Assembly (NCBI RefSeq): GCF_011193355.1
Contig: NZ_CP049780.1
Coordinates: forward strand, 3,981,085-4,045,084
DNA length: 64,000 nucleotides
Direction: 5' to 3'
From: Streptomyces sp. JB150
GTDB lineage: Bacteria > Actinomycetota > Actinomycetes > Streptomycetales > Streptomycetaceae
Shown here: positions 43,376 to 51,893 of the stretch, piece by piece
Layout: every line of letters begins with the position of its first letter
Position numbering within the stretch: position 1 is the first letter of the stretch
Position numbers and translations under genes: made by a program
The notes under the pieces: generated by a model
Told to the model about the DNA's origin: nothing
Database searches by the model: none
What the model saw: the letters and a program-made list of their open reading frames with translations, nothing else

Positions 43376-44122
43376 TCAGCGCGGCTCGGGCGGACGCTGG
43401 CGCGGCATGTTCGGCCGGGCCGGTCCGGGCGGCAGCGGAAACCGGCTGTGGGTGCCCGTCTGGTCCACGCGCGGCCCGGCCGCGACCGCCGCCTGGATGC
43501 CCAGCGGCGCGGACCCGGTGCGGAACTCCACCATCCAGTCGGCGGTCTCGGTGCGCACCAGCTCGGTGACGTCCTCACAGAACCGCCGCAGCACCCCCAG
43601 GCACCGCTCCGCCGCCTCGCTCGCCGTCCCCTCAGCCGGCCCCAGCACCTCCCGCACGCTCTCCGACGCCCAGTCGAACTGCAGGGCCTGCAGTCGGCGC
43701 TGCACGGCCTGCGCGGTCGCCACGTCCCTCATCCACCCCGAGGTCACCCCGAAGAACCGGTCCACGCCCACGCACGCCACGGACATCAGCAGCGCCAGGT
43801 ACCCCCAGGGGGCGACCCCGCCGATCACCCCGGTCAGATCCAGCAGCGGCAGCGAGGCCCCCGCCACCGCGCCCGCCGCCGCGCCGGTGCGCAGCGTCCG
43901 CGCCCCGCGCCGCTTCCACACCCGGTCGGCGAGATACCAGGCCGCCGTGTCGAGTGCGCCGCGCTCCACCCACCGGTACAGCTCGTCCAGGCGCTGCGCG
44001 GGCTCCGCCCAGTCCCCGAGCGGAAACGCCCGCCCGGCCAGGTCGCCCGGCCGCAGCCCGGCCGCCCCCTCGCCGCGCCCGTCCTGAGGCGGACCCTCGG
44101 GCTGCATCTCCGGCTGACCCAC
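43376..44122 (-). CDS. SLATT-like two-helix membrane protein
   Basis: This protein of about 248 residues has a helical, charged N-part (DLAGRAFPLGDWAEPAQRLDELYRWVERGAL, WYLADRVWKRRGARTLR). Two adjacent membrane helices follow (about 79-98 and 103-122), then a coiled C-part (DVATAQAVQRRLQALQFDWASESVREV, RCLGVLRRFCEDVTELVR) and a Pro-rich tail. This layout matches the SLATT family, predicted pore-forming effectors in nucleotide-signalled conflict systems, but no SMODS or SLOG gene is adjacent. GTG 44122 has AGGGAG six bases upstream; ATG 44107 is an alternative. Assignment to SLATT is by architecture and memory of similar proteins. Confidence 0.65.
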   Translation of the reverse strand: MGQPEMQPEGPPQDGRGEGAAGLRPGDLAGRAFPLGDWAEPAQRLDELYRWVERGALDTAAWYLADRVWKRRGARTLRTGAAAGAVAGASLPLLDLTGVIGGVAPWGYLALLMSVACVGVDRFFGVTSGWMRDVATAQAVQRRLQALQFDWASESVREVLGPAEGTASEAAERCLGVLRRFCEDVTELVRTETADWMVEFRTGSAPLGIQAAVAAGPRVDQTGTHSRFPLPPGPARPNMPRQRPPEPR

Positions 44123-44404
44123 CCGGCACTCCCTACTGACTCTGCGCACTGACCTGCGCACCGACTCTGCGTGACGCCTGACGCTGATGACGGAAGCTGA
44201 CGACGGTTGCTGACGTGCCGGACCCTTCCTACCGCCCAACGGGTGGCGAGGAAGACCCTTTCATCGCTTTTCCGCCCGGACGGGGGCCTTGATCAGGTAT
44301 ACGCCACGAGGGCAACTCACTCGAAAGAGTGCTGGGGCGACGACCGCGCGGACCACGTAGGCTCGTGGCTGGTGGAGTAAGCCATACGAAAACAGGAGCT
44401 GATC
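44123..44404. other. spacer with GNRA hairpin upstream of ybaB
   Basis: No gene is seen. CACTC-GAAA-GAGTG at 44318-44331 is a five-base hairpin with a GNRA tetraloop. The part next to the SLATT gene has irregular TGAC repeats. No SRP RNA signature was found, although that gene can lie near ybaB in bacteria. Confidence 0.4.
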
Positions 44405-44746
44405 GTGATTCCCGGTGGTGGCCAGCCCAACATGCAGCAGCTGCTCCAGCAGGCCCAGAAGATGCAGCAGGACCTGGCCCGCGCCCAGGAGGAGCTGGCG
44501 AACACGGAGGTCGACGGGCAGGCGGGCGGCGGCCTGGTGAAGGCCACGGTGACCGGCGCCGGTGAGCTGCGCGGCCTGGTCATCGACCCGAAGGCGGTGG
44601 ACCCGGAGGACACCGAGACCCTCGCCGACCTGATCGTCGCGGCCGTCCACGCGGCCAACGAGAACGCGCAGACCCTGCAGCAGCAGAAGCTCGGCCCGCT
44701 CGCTCAGGGCCTGGGCGGCGGCGGCATCCCGGGCCTGCCCTTCTGA
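44405..44746 (+). CDS. ybaB: YbaB/EbfC family nucleoid-associated protein
   Basis: This 113-residue protein has the YbaB/EbfC pattern: an N-terminal Gln/Met-rich helix ([23 protein letters not shown]), [22 protein letters not shown], and a C-terminal helix with a Gly-rich tail. Members bind DNA as tweezer-shaped dimers. GTG 44405 has AGGAG seven bases upstream. It precedes recR with an 88-base gap, the standard bacterial order, so the two probably work in chromosome maintenance. Confidence 0.93.
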   Translation: MIPGGGQPNMQQLLQQAQKMQQDLARAQEELANTEVDGQAGGGLVKATVTGAGELRGLVIDPKAVDPEDTETLADLIVAAVHAANENAQTLQQQKLGPLAQGLGGGGIPGLPF

Positions 44747-44834
44747 CGTCCCGCTCTCCGGCCCTGCCTTACGAAGCCGGGGACGGGGCATCTACCGTAC
44801 GTAGTGAAGGCACCCGAGGAAGGACGGCAGTCCG

Positions 44835-45434
44835 TTGTACGAAGGCGTGGTCCAGGACCTCATCGACGAGCTGGGTCGGCTGCCCGGCGTGGGTCCCAAG
44901 AGCGCCCAGCGGATCGCGTTCCACGTCCTCCAGGCGGAGCCGACGGACGTCCGCCGCCTCGCCCAGGCGCTGCTGGAGGTGAAGGCGAAGGTCCGCTTCT
45001 GCGCGGTGTGCGGCAACGTCGCGCAGGAGGAACAGTGCGGGATCTGCCGCGATCCGCGCCGCGACGCCTCGGTGATCTGCGTCGTCGAGGAACCCAAGGA
45101 CGTCGTGGCCATCGAGCGCACCCGCGAGTTCCGCGGCCGCTACCACGTCCTGGGCGGGGCGATCAGCCCCATCGAGGGTGTCGGCCCCGACGACCTGCGT
45201 ATACGGGAACTTCTCGCGCGGTTGGCCGACGGGACGGTCACGGAGCTGATCCTGGCCACCGACCCGAACCTGGAGGGTGAGGCCACGGCCACGTACCTCG
45301 CCCGCATGATCAAGCCCATGGGCCTCAAGGTCACCCGCCTGGCCAGCGGCCTCCCGGTGGGTGGCGACCTGGAATACGCGGACGAGGTGACCCTCGGCCG
45401 CGCCTTCGAGGGGAGACGACTCCTAGATGTCTGA
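44835..45434 (+). CDS. recR: recombination mediator RecR
   Basis: RecR loads RecA at gaps together with RecF and RecO. The 199-residue protein shows the helix-hairpin-helix [24 protein letters not shown], the zinc finger [16 protein letters not shown], and a Toprim domain ([45 protein letters not shown]). It starts at TTG 44835 with GAGGAAGGA about nine bases upstream. It overlaps the DUF5063 gene by ATGTCTGA. Confidence 0.95.
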   Translation: MYEGVVQDLIDELGRLPGVGPKSAQRIAFHVLQAEPTDVRRLAQALLEVKAKVRFCAVCGNVAQEEQCGICRDPRRDASVICVVEEPKDVVAIERTREFRGRYHVLGGAISPIEGVGPDDLRIRELLARLADGTVTELILATDPNLEGEATATYLARMIKPMGLKVTRLASGLPVGGDLEYADEVTLGRAFEGRRLLDV

Positions 45435-46089
45435 CGCCACGCTGCACTCCACGACGCAGGACCCGGACGACTTCGCGGTCCAGATCGCGGACCAGATCGA
45501 AAGTTTCCTGGTGGCCGTCACGGAGGTCGCGAAGGGCGACGAACCGGACTCGGCGGTCCCCTTCCTCCTCCTGGAGGTCTCCCAGCTGCTGCTCGCCGGC
45601 GGCCGCCTCGGCGCGCACGAGGACATCGTCCCCGACGAGCGCTACGAGCCCGACCCGGGCCCCGAGCCGGACGTGGACGATCTGCGCGAGAACCTGGCCC
45701 GCCTGCTGGAGCCGATCGACGTCTACTCCGAGGTCTTCGACCCCTACGAGCCGCGCAAGGCCCCGGTCCCGGCCCGGATCTCCGACGACCTCACGGACGT
45801 CATCACCGACCTGCGCCACGGCATGGCCCACTACCGTGCGGGCCGCACCACGGAGGCCCTGTGGTGGTGGCAGTTCTCCTACTTCTCCAACTGGGGCGCG
45901 ACGGCCTCCGCGACCCTGCGGGCCCTGCAGTCCGTGGTCGCCCACGTCCGCCTGAACCAGCCCCTGGAGGAACTGGACGGCCTGGACACCGACCAGGGCC
46001 TCGGCGACGACACCCTGGAGATCGAGGCGGGCAAGGTCATGGAGCGGGAGATCCTGGGCCCGCTGGGCCTGGGGCCCGCCAAGAGCTAG
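45427..46089 (+). CDS. DUF5063 family protein
   Basis: This 220-residue acidic protein fits DUF5063, found next to recR in actinobacteria: [106 protein letters not shown]. Function unknown. The eight-base overlap with recR implies coupled translation, so a role with RecR in repair is plausible but not shown. It is followed by a 229-base spacer before ask. Confidence 0.85.
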   Translation: MSDATLHSTTQDPDDFAVQIADQIESFLVAVTEVAKGDEPDSAVPFLLLEVSQLLLAGGRLGAHEDIVPDERYEPDPGPEPDVDDLRENLARLLEPIDVYSEVFDPYEPRKAPVPARISDDLTDVITDLRHGMAHYRAGRTTEALWWWQFSYFSNWGATASATLRALQSVVAHVRLNQPLEELDGLDTDQGLGDDTLEIEAGKVMEREILGPLGLGPAKS

Positions 46090-46318
46090 GGGACACCCTC
46101 CCGGGCGCTCTTCCGCAGGCCCCTCGGCGCGAGTGACACAGCGCACATTCCCGCGTGGCGGCGAAGCCCCCTGGGCATGAGCCTCCTGGTCACGGGCGGC
46201 CGGGGACATCTCACGATGCGATACCGCAGGGGTGGAATTCGGACGCTCGATAGACTGAGCCGACCCGCAGTACACCGTCGTATATGCGGAAAGAACACAC
46301 ATCGAGCGAGGAGCGCAC

Positions 46319-47596
46319 GTGGGCCTTGTCGTGCAGAAGTACGGAGGCTCCTCCGTAGCCGATGCCGAAGGCATCAAGCGCGTCGCCAAGCGGATCGTGG
46401 AAGCCAAGAAGAACGGCCACCAGGTGGTGGCCGTGGTTTCCGCGATGGGCGACACGACGGACGAGCTGATCGATCTCGCCGAGCAGGTTTCCCCGATCCC
46501 TGCCGGGCGCGAGCTCGACATGCTGCTGACCGCCGGAGAGCGGATCTCCATGGCCCTGCTGGCGATGGCGATCAAAAACCTGGGTCACTCCGCCCAGAGC
46601 TTCACCGGAAGCCAGGCGGGTGTCATCACCGACTCGGTCCACAACAAAGCGCGGATCATCGATGTCACGCCGGGCCGTATCCGGGACTCGCTGGACGAGG
46701 GCAACATCGCCATCGTCGCCGGGTTCCAGGGCGTCAGCCAGGACACCAAGGACATCACCACCCTCGGCCGCGGCGGCTCCGACACCACGGCCGTCGCGCT
46801 CGCCGCGGCGCTCGACGCCGAGGTGTGCGAGATCTACACCGACGTCGACGGCGTGTTCACCGCCGACCCGCGGGTGGTCAAGAAGGCCCGGAAGATCGAC
46901 TGGATCTCCTTCGAGGACATGCTCGAGCTGGCCTCGTCAGGGTCGAAGGTGCTGCTCCACCGGTGTGTGGAGTACGCCCGTCGTTACAACATCCCGATCC
47001 ACGTCCGGTCCAGCTTCAGCGGACTGCAGGGCACGTGGGTCAGCAGCGAGCCGATCAACCAAGGGGACAAGCAGGTGGAGCAGGCCATCATCTCCGGTGT
47101 CGCGCACGACACCTCCGAGGCCAAGATCACGGTCGTCGGCGTGCCCGACAAGCCGGGTGAGGCCGCCGCCATCTTCCGCACGATCGCCGATGCCGAGATC
47201 AACATCGACATGGTCGTGCAGAACGTGTCCGCCGCGTCGACCGGCCTGACGGACATCTCCTTCACGCTCCCGAAGACCGAGGGCCGCAAGGCCATGGACG
47301 CGCTGGAGAAGAACCGCTCCGGCATCGGCTTCGACTCGCTGCGCTACGACGACCAGATCGGCAAGATCTCCCTGGTCGGCGCGGGGATGAAGACCAACCC
47401 GGGCGTGACGGCCGCGTTCTTCGAGGCGCTCAGCGACGCGGGCGTGAACATCGAGCTGATCTCGACCTCCGAGATCCGCATCTCGGTGGTCACCCGCAAG
47501 GACGACGTGCCCGAGGCCGTCCGCGCCGTGCACACCGCCTTCGGACTGGACTCGGACAGCGACGAGGCCGTCGTCTACGGGGGCACCGGACGATGA
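46319..47596 (+). CDS. ask: aspartate kinase
   Basis: Aspartokinase makes aspartyl phosphate, the first step to lysine, threonine, methionine and diaminopimelate. The 425-residue protein has [80 protein letters not shown], and two C-terminal ACT domains ([39 protein letters not shown]) for feedback control. GTG 46319 has GAGGAG about seven bases upstream. A TAGACT near 46250 may be a -10. An internal start at 47075 could give the beta subunit. The stop overlaps asd by ATGA. Confidence 0.96.
   Translation: MGLVVQKYGGSSVADAEGIKRVAKRIVEAKKNGHQVVAVVSAMGDTTDELIDLAEQVSPIPAGRELDMLLTAGERISMALLAMAIKNLGHSAQSFTGSQAGVITDSVHNKARIIDVTPGRIRDSLDEGNIAIVAGFQGVSQDTKDITTLGRGGSDTTAVALAAALDAEVCEIYTDVDGVFTADPRVVKKARKIDWISFEDMLELASSGSKVLLHRCVEYARRYNIPIHVRSSFSGLQGTWVSSEPINQGDKQVEQAIISGVAHDTSEAKITVVGVPDKPGEAAAIFRTIADAEINIDMVVQNVSAASTGLTDISFTLPKTEGRKAMDALEKNRSGIGFDSLRYDDQIGKISLVGAGMKTNPGVTAAFFEALSDAGVNIELISTSEIRISVVTRKDDVPEAVRAVHTAFGLDSDSDEAVVYGGTGR
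47075..47596 (+). other. internal translation start for aspartokinase beta subunit
   Basis: An in-frame GTG at 47075 has AAGGGGA seven bases upstream and opens at VEQAIISGV, the place equivalent to the known beta-subunit start of corynebacterial aspartokinases. It would give a 173-residue protein made of the two ACT domains. Alpha2beta2 enzymes of this kind are established in relatives; here it is inferred from the ribosome site. Confidence 0.6.
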
Positions 47597-48645
47597 CCGG
47601 ACGGCCGGCGCTCGCGGTCGTGGGAGCGACCGGGGTCGTCGGCGAGGTCATGCTCCGGATCCTGTCCCAGCACGCGGACATCTGGGGCGAGATCCGACTC
47701 GTCGCCTCGCCGCGCTCGGCCGGCCGCAAGCTGGCCGTGCGCGGCGTGGAGGTCGAGGTCGTGGCCCTGTCGGAGGAGGCCTTCGACGGGGTCGACATCG
47801 CCATGTTCGACGTACCGGACGAGGTCTCCGCGCGGTGGGCGCCGATCGCCGCGGCCAAGGGCGTGGTCGTCGTCGACGACTCCGCCGTCTTCCGGATGGA
47901 CCCGGAGGTGCCGCTGGTGGTCCCCGAGGTCAACCCGCACGCGGTACGCGTCCGGCCGCGCGGGATCGTGGCCGGCCCGCACTGCACCACCCTCTCCATG
48001 ATCGTCGCGCTGGGCGCGCTGCACGCCGAGTTCGGGCTGCGCGAGCTGACGGTGTCGTCGTACCAGGCGGTCAGCGGGGCCGGCCGGGCCGGGGTGCGGA
48101 CGCTGCGCGAGCAGCTGCGGCTGGTGGCCGGCACGGAGCTGGGCACCGGGCCCGGCGATCTGCGCCGCGCGGTCGGCGACCGGACCGGGCCGTTCCCGGA
48201 GCCGGTGGCGCTGAACGTGGTGCCGTGGGCGGGCGAGCCGCGCGCGGACGGCTGGTCCTCCGAGGAGATGGCCCTGCGCGACGAGACCCGCAAGATCCTC
48301 GGGCTGCCGCGGCTGCCGGTCGCGGTGACCTGTGTGCGGGTGCCGGTGGTCACCGGCCACGCGCTCACCGTCCACGCGGGCTTCGAGAACGAGGTCACCG
48401 TCGACCGGGCCCGCGAGATCCTGGCCACCGCGCCGGGCGTGGTCCTCTACGACAACCCGGCCGCCGGGGAGTTCCCGACGCCCGCCGACGTGGTGGGCAC
48501 CGATCCGACCTGGGTCGGCCGGGTGCGCCGGGCGCTGGACGACCCGACGGCGCTGGAGCTGTTCGTCTGCGCGGACAACCTGCGCAAGGGCGCCGCGCTG
48601 AACACCGCGCAGATCGCCGAGCTGGTGGCGGCCGAGTTTTCGTGA
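47593..48645 (+). CDS. asd: aspartate-semialdehyde dehydrogenase
   Basis: Asd reduces aspartyl phosphate to aspartate semialdehyde with NADPH. The 350-residue protein has the Rossmann start [18 protein letters not shown], the active-site cysteine in [30 protein letters not shown], and the catalytic histidine region [14 protein letters not shown]. It is translationally coupled to ask and is followed by a strong terminator at 48715, so ask-asd is a two-gene operon feeding lysine, threonine and diaminopimelate. Confidence 0.96.
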   Translation: MTGRPALAVVGATGVVGEVMLRILSQHADIWGEIRLVASPRSAGRKLAVRGVEVEVVALSEEAFDGVDIAMFDVPDEVSARWAPIAAAKGVVVVDDSAVFRMDPEVPLVVPEVNPHAVRVRPRGIVAGPHCTTLSMIVALGALHAEFGLRELTVSSYQAVSGAGRAGVRTLREQLRLVAGTELGTGPGDLRRAVGDRTGPFPEPVALNVVPWAGEPRADGWSSEEMALRDETRKILGLPRLPVAVTCVRVPVVTGHALTVHAGFENEVTVDRAREILATAPGVVLYDNPAAGEFPTPADVVGTDPTWVGRVRRALDDPTALELFVCADNLRKGAALNTAQIAELVAAEFS

Positions 48646-48714
48646 GAGTTTCCGCTCACGGAAAATCTCGCGGCGGTGGCCCGAACTATTTGTAGGATCA
48701 ACGTAAGAGAATTC

Positions 48715-48750
48715 CTCCCCGTCTTCCGCAACCACGCGGAGGGCGGGGAG
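48715..48750 (+). terminator. hairpin terminator after asd
   Basis: A 15-base stem (CTCCCCGTCTTCCGC with GCGGAGGGCGGGGAG, two wobble-type mismatches) around a six-base loop. The rest of the 300-base spacer 48646-48945 is non-coding as far as I can tell; the promoter of the sigma-factor gene must lie there but I cannot place it. Confidence 0.75.
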
Positions 48751-48945
48751 CGTCTATGCGGTCACCCTTCCGGGGTGTGGGGACGCCGCGGACGAGGCGT
48801 GGGGACGCGTCGTTCGCATGGAACATAGGGGAAGAGCGGGACGCATGAGGGCATTCGGGGCACCGTCGGCTGTGCTGCCTGGCGCGAGAGCGAACGTGAC
48901 GCTCGGCACGTACAACCCTCACGGGGGTGCACACGTCCAACTGGC

Positions 48946-49632
48946 GTGGCAGAGGTTCTCGACTTTCCCGCGGCGACGCGCGGCACGGCCCTCCGGCCGG
49001 CCCGTCGGCCGCAGCGCACCCGCATGCCCGGCGCGTCCGGCGGCATGCCGGTGATCGCGCCCATGCCCGCAGCGCGGCCCGCCCGCATACCCAGCCAGCG
49101 TGACGGCGCCGAACACACCGACGAGACGGTGGCCACCGGCACCACCGTCGACCATCTGACCGAGACCTATCGCGCGCACTACCGCTCGCTGCTGGGACTC
49201 GCCGCCCTACTGCTCGACGACACCGCCTCCTGCGAGGACGTGGTCCAGGAGGCGTTCATCCGCGTCCACTCCGCGCGCAAGCGCGTGCGCGACCCGGAGA
49301 AGACGCTCGCCTACCTGCGGCAGACGGTCGTCAACCTGTCCCGCTCGACCCTGCGCCGCCGCATCCTCGGCCTGAAGCTGCTCTCCAAGCCGATGCCGGA
49401 CATGGCGAGCGCGGAGGAGGGCGCGTACGACCAGCTGGAGCGCCGCGACCTCATCAAGGCGATGAAGGGCCTGCAGCGCCGCCAGCGCGAGGTCCTGGTG
49501 CTGCGCTACTTCGCGGACATGACCGAGGCGCAGGTCGCCGAGACCCTCGGCATATCGCTCGGCTCGGTGAAGGCGTACGGCTCCCGCGGCATCGCGGCCC
49601 TCCGCGTGGCCATGGAGGCGACGCCGGCATGA
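48946..49632 (+). CDS. SigE-family sigma-70 factor
   Basis: This 228-residue protein has a disordered N-terminus of about 70 residues, then sigma region 2 (YRAHYRSLLGLAALLLDDTASCEDVVQEAFIRVHS, with TLAYLRQTVVNLSRSTLRRR) and region 4 (AMKGLQRRQREVLVLRYFADMTEAQVAETLGISLGSVKAYGSRGIAAL). It belongs to the actinobacterial SigE-family group of ECF-like factors, not to SigE of cell-envelope stress by name alone. GTG 48946 is the likely start; later ATGs would shorten only the disordered part. It overlaps the next gene by ATGA, which may encode its partner. Confidence 0.85.
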   Translation: MAEVLDFPAATRGTALRPARRPQRTRMPGASGGMPVIAPMPAARPARIPSQRDGAEHTDETVATGTTVDHLTETYRAHYRSLLGLAALLLDDTASCEDVVQEAFIRVHSARKRVRDPEKTLAYLRQTVVNLSRSTLRRRILGLKLLSKPMPDMASAEEGAYDQLERRDLIKAMKGLQRRQREVLVLRYFADMTEAQVAETLGISLGSVKAYGSRGIAALRVAMEATPA

Positions 49633-50873
49633 CGGGCCCCGAGGAACGGGGACGCCGCGAGCCGGGCGTCCCGCACGAACCGTACGAATCGCGTGACCCG
49701 ACCGAGGCGGCGGCCGGGACGGCCCGGACGCCCGACGCGGCGTCGGAGGCGACGCCCGGCACCGCCGCAGCGCATCAGCAACAGCCGAACCAACCGCACG
49801 CTGGGAACGGAACTGTGAACCACGGCCCCGACGACCAGGGCCCCGACGGGCTCGACTCGGACGAGCTGGCACTGCGCAGGCTGCTGCACGGCGCGGTGGA
49901 CGACATCGAGCCGCGCGACGGCACGCTGGAGCACCTGCGGCGGGCGGTGCCCGCCCGGCGGGCGCGCAAGCGGCAGGCCGTCGTCGGCATGGCCGCCGCC
50001 GCGCTGTTCGCCGGCACCGCCGTACCGGCTCTGGTACACGTCTCCAACGCCACCGGAAGCGACGCCAACCCCTCCATCGCCGGCCACGGCTCCCAGGCCC
50101 AGGGCGGCACCAGCGAGGGCAAGAGCACCGAGGGCACGGGCGAGAAGCCCGGCGGCGCCTCCGACACGGTCGAGGAGAAGGACAAGGACGGCAAGAAGGA
50201 GCACGACAAGGGCAAGGGCGGCTCCGGCGACAGCGGCTCCGGCGACAGCGCCGACCCCGCCGCGCCCAGCTCCGAGGCCGGCGCCGCGTGCACCGCCGGC
50301 CAGCTCAGCGCCACGGGCGCGGTCGACGCCCCCGGCTCCACGGGCACGGTCTACGGCACCTTCCGCATCACGAACATCTCCGGCGGCAGCTGCACCGTCA
50401 GCGGCCCCGGCACGCTGGTGCCGCTGGCCCAGGGCGCGGCCGACCCGGCGAAGATCGGCCAGGCCCGTCATGCCGCGGGCGACCCGGCGTTCGGCCTGCC
50501 CGACCCGTCCCTGGAGGTGGGACAGCTGGTCCTGCTGCCCGGCGCGGCGTACGAGGTGAAGTTCGCCTGGGTGCCGTCCGAGCCCTGCCCCACGGGCAAC
50601 GGCGACAACGGCGGCACCGACAACGGCGGCGGGACCGGCGGCCCCGAGCCGACCCCCGACCCGACGCCCACCGAGACGCCCGGCACCACCCCGGAGGGCA
50701 CCTCCACGGGCGGCGACACCGGGACGACCACCCAGCTGGTGACGGAGGACGGCGTGGCCGGCGGCAGCGTCGCCGTGTCCTACACCGCCGACGCGGGCGC
50801 GTCGACCGGCGCGACGGTGACGAACGCGTGCGCGGGGACCGTGTACTACACCGGACTGCTGCCGGCGTCCTGA
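49629..50873 (+). CDS. single-pass membrane protein cotranscribed with sigma factor
   Basis: This 414-residue protein has a Pro/Gln-rich cytoplasmic N-terminus (1-115) including LDSDELALRRLLHGAVDDIEPRDGTLEHLRRAVPARR, one membrane helix (about 117-140) and an external Gly/Ser/Lys low-complexity stretch. Two cysteine-bearing beta domains (CTAGQLSATGAV ... SCTVSGPGTLVPLAQG; CPTGNGD) flank a PTP-repeat linker. The cytoplasmic segment just before the membrane is where an anti-sigma domain would sit, so it may bind the sigma factor, but it does not match a standard anti-sigma ZAS domain. Coupled start (ATGA). Function unproven. Confidence 0.75.
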   Translation: MTGPEERGRREPGVPHEPYESRDPTEAAAGTARTPDAASEATPGTAAAHQQQPNQPHAGNGTVNHGPDDQGPDGLDSDELALRRLLHGAVDDIEPRDGTLEHLRRAVPARRARKRQAVVGMAAAALFAGTAVPALVHVSNATGSDANPSIAGHGSQAQGGTSEGKSTEGTGEKPGGASDTVEEKDKDGKKEHDKGKGGSGDSGSGDSADPAAPSSEAGAACTAGQLSATGAVDAPGSTGTVYGTFRITNISGGSCTVSGPGTLVPLAQGAADPAKIGQARHAAGDPAFGLPDPSLEVGQLVLLPGAAYEVKFAWVPSEPCPTGNGDNGGTDNGGGTGGPEPTPDPTPTETPGTTPEGTSTGGDTGTTTQLVTEDGVAGGSVAVSYTADAGASTGATVTNACAGTVYYTGLLPAS

Positions 50874-50882
50874 GACCGGCCT

Positions 50883-50934
50883 CCGCGGGGGCCGTCCGCG
50901 GGGGCCGTCCGCGGGGGCCGGCCGCGGGGGCCGG
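50883..50934. repeat. 13-bp tandem repeat, four copies
   Basis: Four copies of CCGCGGGGGCCGK lie end to end between the membrane protein and SURF1 genes. The unit length equals that of the array at 2402, though the sequence differs. Confidence 0.85.
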
Positions 50935-50962
50935 CCGGCGCGGACGCCCGGCCGCCGGAGGG

Positions 50963-51841
50963 CTAGACGCCGGTGGTGGTGGAGGCGCCGCTGGGCGTCC
51001 CGCTCGCGGCGTGCTCCCCGTCGTCCGGCGGCAGGCCCAGCTCCGCGTCGCGGGCGGACTCGATCTCGCGGCGCAGCAGCCGGAACCACATGAAGACGAC
51101 GAAGCCGGCGAAGACGAACCACTCGCCGGTGTAGCCGAGGTTCTGGAAGGCCTTCAGGTCGAGACCGGTGTCGGGGGTGGCCGCCGCGGGCACCGCCCGC
51201 ATCCCGGAGTCGCCCTCGTTGAGGGTGACCCAGGCGTCGTGGACGTCGTACGGCACCAGGTTGACCAGCGAGGCCGCGCTGATCGCGGCGGTCTGCCCGG
51301 CCGGCAGGCCACCGGCCGCGCTGACCCCGTTCTCGCCGGGGTTCTCGGACGCCTGGAGCGCCCCCGTGACGGTGACCTGCCCGGCCGGCGGGGCGGGCGC
51401 CTTCGCCCGGTCGGCGGCGCCCGGCAGCCAGCCCCGCACCACCGGCAGCGCCTTGCCGTCGCCGGTGCGCAGCAGCGTCAGCACGTAGAAGCCGCGCTTG
51501 CCGTCCAGCTCCCGGCCGGGGACCAGCAGCTGCGCCCCGTAGGTGCCGGTCGCCGTGGTCTGCCGGCCCGCGGTCGCCTTGTTCACCGGCAGCAGCTCGG
51601 CCAGCGGACGGGGCGCCTCCCGCCGGCTCTGCGCGGCCTGCTCGCTCGCGCCGCGATGGCTGTCGACGCGGTCCTCGAACCGGCCCAGCTGCCAGGACCC
51701 CATGAACACGCAGAAGGGGATGGCGAGCAGCACGAAGACGTTGATGCCCCACCAGCGGGGCGTCAGCAGAAACCGGTACACGCCCTCAACGGTACGGGGC
51801 GGCGGCACGGGCCCGCCGTGCGGGTCCGGGAAGTTTTCCAC
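50963..51841 (-). CDS. SURF1 family cytochrome oxidase assembly protein
   Basis: This protein of about 292 residues has two membrane helices: WGINVFVLLAIPFCVFMGSWQLGRF (about 31-55) and a C-terminal EWFVFAGFVVFMWFRLLRRE. Between them is an external domain with VTGTLQ-like repeats (ATGTYGAQLLVPGREL, VTVTGALQASEN, VPYDVHDAWVTLNEG). SURF1 helps insert heme a into cytochrome c oxidase. The GTG at 51841 is weakly supported; a GTG at 51781 (VYRFLLTPRWWG) is where many homologs begin. It is divergent from the S9 peptidase gene. Confidence 0.88.
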   Translation of the reverse strand: MENFPDPHGGPVPPPRTVEGVYRFLLTPRWWGINVFVLLAIPFCVFMGSWQLGRFEDRVDSHRGASEQAAQSRREAPRPLAELLPVNKATAGRQTTATGTYGAQLLVPGRELDGKRGFYVLTLLRTGDGKALPVVRGWLPGAADRAKAPAPPAGQVTVTGALQASENPGENGVSAAGGLPAGQTAAISAASLVNLVPYDVHDAWVTLNEGDSGMRAVPAAATPDTGLDLKAFQNLGYTGEWFVFAGFVVFMWFRLLRREIESARDAELGLPPDDGEHAASGTPSGASTTTGV

Positions 51842-51893
51842 AGGCTGGGGACCTCGTCAGCGGAATGTCGGCGGAGGCGGGCAGTATGGGGTC

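Noticed and set aside
44123..44404. SRP (4.5S) RNA upstream of ybaB
   Set aside because: The conserved GGAAGGAAGCAGCC-type apical loop was not found.
46090..46318. Lysine riboswitch upstream of ask
   Set aside because: The spacer is too short and lacks the conserved multi-helix core; actinobacterial ask genes are normally controlled by feedback on the enzyme.
48818..49054. Small frame (78 codons) before the sigma-factor gene
   Set aside because: It overlaps the sigma gene out of frame, becomes Arg/Pro-rich like a shadow, and has no ribosome site of note.
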